Positions 58,678 through 60,000 of a DNA stretch of 60,000 nucleotides are shown here, piece by piece. Position numbers and translations under genes: made by a program. This DNA is from Hydractinia symbiolongicarpus (Eukaryota > Cnidaria > Hydrozoa > Anthoathecata > Hydractiniidae). Below the pieces are notes generated by a model. That model made no database searches. It was not told where the DNA came from and saw nothing but the letters and a program-made list of their open reading frames with translations. Every line of letters begins with the position of its first letter. Position 1 is the stretch's first letter. The DNA lies in assembly GCF_029227915.1 (NCBI RefSeq), contig NC_079879.1:19098001-19158000 (forward strand), written 5' to 3'.

Positions 58678-60000
58678 AGGCTGTTTTTCACTTGTCTGGA
58701 TCGTACCGGATCAGATCAGGATGGGATCGAAATATAATCCGATCCAGATCCATGTAAAGATTTCCACTTCTGAAAGAGCGCGAATTTTCATTTAAAAAAT
58801 GTAAACAAAGGTGGCTGCAATAAATATTAGGATCTTGCTACTTTTAATGATTTTAAGGAACAAATAAAAAAAAAGATAGTGCGTAAGAAATTCCATGAAA
58901 GAAAACAGAAATACCATCTATTAATTTAAGATCTACACCTCTTTGATAACATTTTTCTCGAAACAATATTGCATGTTACCTGGAATATACGAAAAATTCT
59001 TATGTTATGTTGCACCATTCATTTCTAAATTGAATTTAAAACGTGAAGGCATATCTGCTGATCAACATTTGTGCATAACTTTAAGATATCTAGTGACTGG
59101 AGATGCATAATCTACCATAGTGGGCATTTATCGCATCGGAACTACAAAAGTTGGTAGAATTATAAGTTAAACATGCCATATGTGAAAAATGTCGGGCGCA
59201 GGGCAATTGAAATGTCCATCAACGCAAGTTGAATGGAAAAAAAGAGCTGCAAGGTTCGAGAAACTTTGGCAGTTCCCTAACTTTATTGAGACAATTGATG
59301 GAAAGCATGTGGTAATGCAAGCCCCAGCACGTGAAGGTCCATCTTTTTTTAATTATACAAAGACCAACAGCATAGTATTAATGGCGTTACGCAATGAAGT
59401 TTTTATTAGTTGATATTGGTGATAGTGGCCGCCAATATATATATATATAGATACATGTATACGGGTATTATAATATAGACTAGCCGGGAAACCCTGCGTC
59501 GAAACGCCGGGGTAAGCCATCAATGACGAAGGGAAATAAGTAAAAAAAAAAAACTTACCTTATAACACAGCATAACACAGCTTACTGAGTTTCAATATTT
59601 ATCTGTTAGACACCTGCATGCAAAGTATTTAGGTCCCATATCTTTCAGAGGCTTTGATATTGGCTGTTAATCGAAACTACTCCTAAAAATCTCTATGAAA
59701 CTCTTATATTAGGAAAAATATAATAACTCTTGTTAGGATTATGTTTAGAACTTGAAACTTGCAACACAACTTTCTTTAATCAAGAAGAATCATTTTGCAT
59801 GTTTTGGTTACGTGGTTAATCCGATTTCCCGATTTTTCCAGATTTTATCCAAAAATCGGAAAAAACCGGATTTTTGGGGAATATTTGACAATTTTTCATA
59901 CGATCTGTGTAAAAACCGGATAATATGTTAAATAAAATTTATTTAGCTTTCAGAAACTTCAAACAGAATGTAAAAATTCGCTCTAGAACTAAAGTAATTG
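58678..60000 (+). mobile_element. Harbinger-type element, copy 2, left part
   Basis: The left terminal repeat begins at 58678. The broken transposase (IDGKHVVMQAPAREG) is at about 59080-59440. At about 59570 a deletion relative to copy 1 joins the equivalents of 25972 and 27122, removing the microsatellite and the left end of the TTAA-flanked repeat. The right end lies outside the window. Confidence 0.75.
59460..59515 (-). mobile_element. Head-to-tail Helitron junction, copy 2
   Basis: Same arrangement as 25851-25910. The hairpin CCCGGCGTTTCGACGCAGGG is kept, and CTAG at 59483-59480 abuts TCTATATT on the minus strand. Confidence 0.6.

Larger units (their letters stand above)
40788..60000. 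repeat. Segmental duplication, copy 2 (runs past the window end)
   Basis: Collinear with 8180-27542. Differences: a Penelope-like insertion replacing about 410 bp (42279-43656); a 1675-bp local duplication of lectin exon B1 (46677-50150); deletions at about 50771, 52365 and 59570; an intact frame in the Harbinger relic at 55514 where copy 1 has a stop; and frameshifts in lectin exons A1 and A2. Confidence 0.95.

Noticed and set aside
1-60000. CRISPR arrays, rRNA genes, prokaryotic operons
   Set aside because: No regularly spaced repeats of that type, no rRNA-like sequence, and gene structure is eukaryotic with GT-AG introns.

Overview
This is AT-rich animal DNA with spliced genes, long introns and many decayed transposons. 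The mix of families (fucolectin-like lectins, an Academ-type transposon with helicase, Penelope-like retroelements with GIY-YIG domains, Helitrons, PIF/Harbinger relics) fits a marine invertebrate, most likely a cnidarian such as a hydrozoan. That placement is an inference from family content; no species is claimed.

Layout. 1-1.0 kb: end of a decayed LINE on the minus strand, with an internal 384-bp tandem duplication. 3.97-8.69 kb: an eight-exon host gene (first exon or exons not found) that encodes repeated modules of an uncharacterised family and a C-terminal PPxY motif. 12.4-29.3 kb: a cluster of small secreted lectin-like genes. Each has a first exon of 268 nt (signal peptide plus a short four-cysteine module) and a second exon of about 400 nt (F5/8C, fucolectin-type domain). 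Copy 1 of the cluster holds gene 1 (intact), gene 2 (pseudogene), an orphan first exon A3, and gene 4 (intact, 4-kb intron filled with transposons). 29.3-34.6 kb: largely non-coding, with a 149-bp Helitron. 34.66-40.79 kb: a 6.1-kb Academ/AcademH-like DNA transposon with 67-bp terminal inverted repeats, a RecQ-like helicase gene and a ZAD/DUF6589 transposase gene, both broken. 40.79-60.0 kb: a second copy of 8.18-27.54 kb.

The dominant structure is a tandem segmental duplication with a period of about 32.5 kb. Copy 2 begins exactly at the right end of the Academ element, inside what was the last intron of the PPxY gene. It therefore carries an orphan but intact terminal exon of that gene followed by the whole lectin cluster. 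After duplication copy 2 gained a Penelope-like element (replacing about 410 bp), a 1.7-kb tandem duplication of a lectin exon, and several deletions. The first exons of lectin genes 1 and 2 acquired frameshifts there, while the lectin exon of gene 1 stayed intact.

The lectin genes probably encode secreted carbohydrate-binding or recognition proteins. Four first exons share a sequence block 50-105 bp upstream of their start codons, a candidate common promoter element. Two tandem first exons (A3, A4) precede only one lectin exon, which suggests alternative first exons or gene loss. Intergenic parts are mostly non-coding, and where nothing was recognised this is stated.
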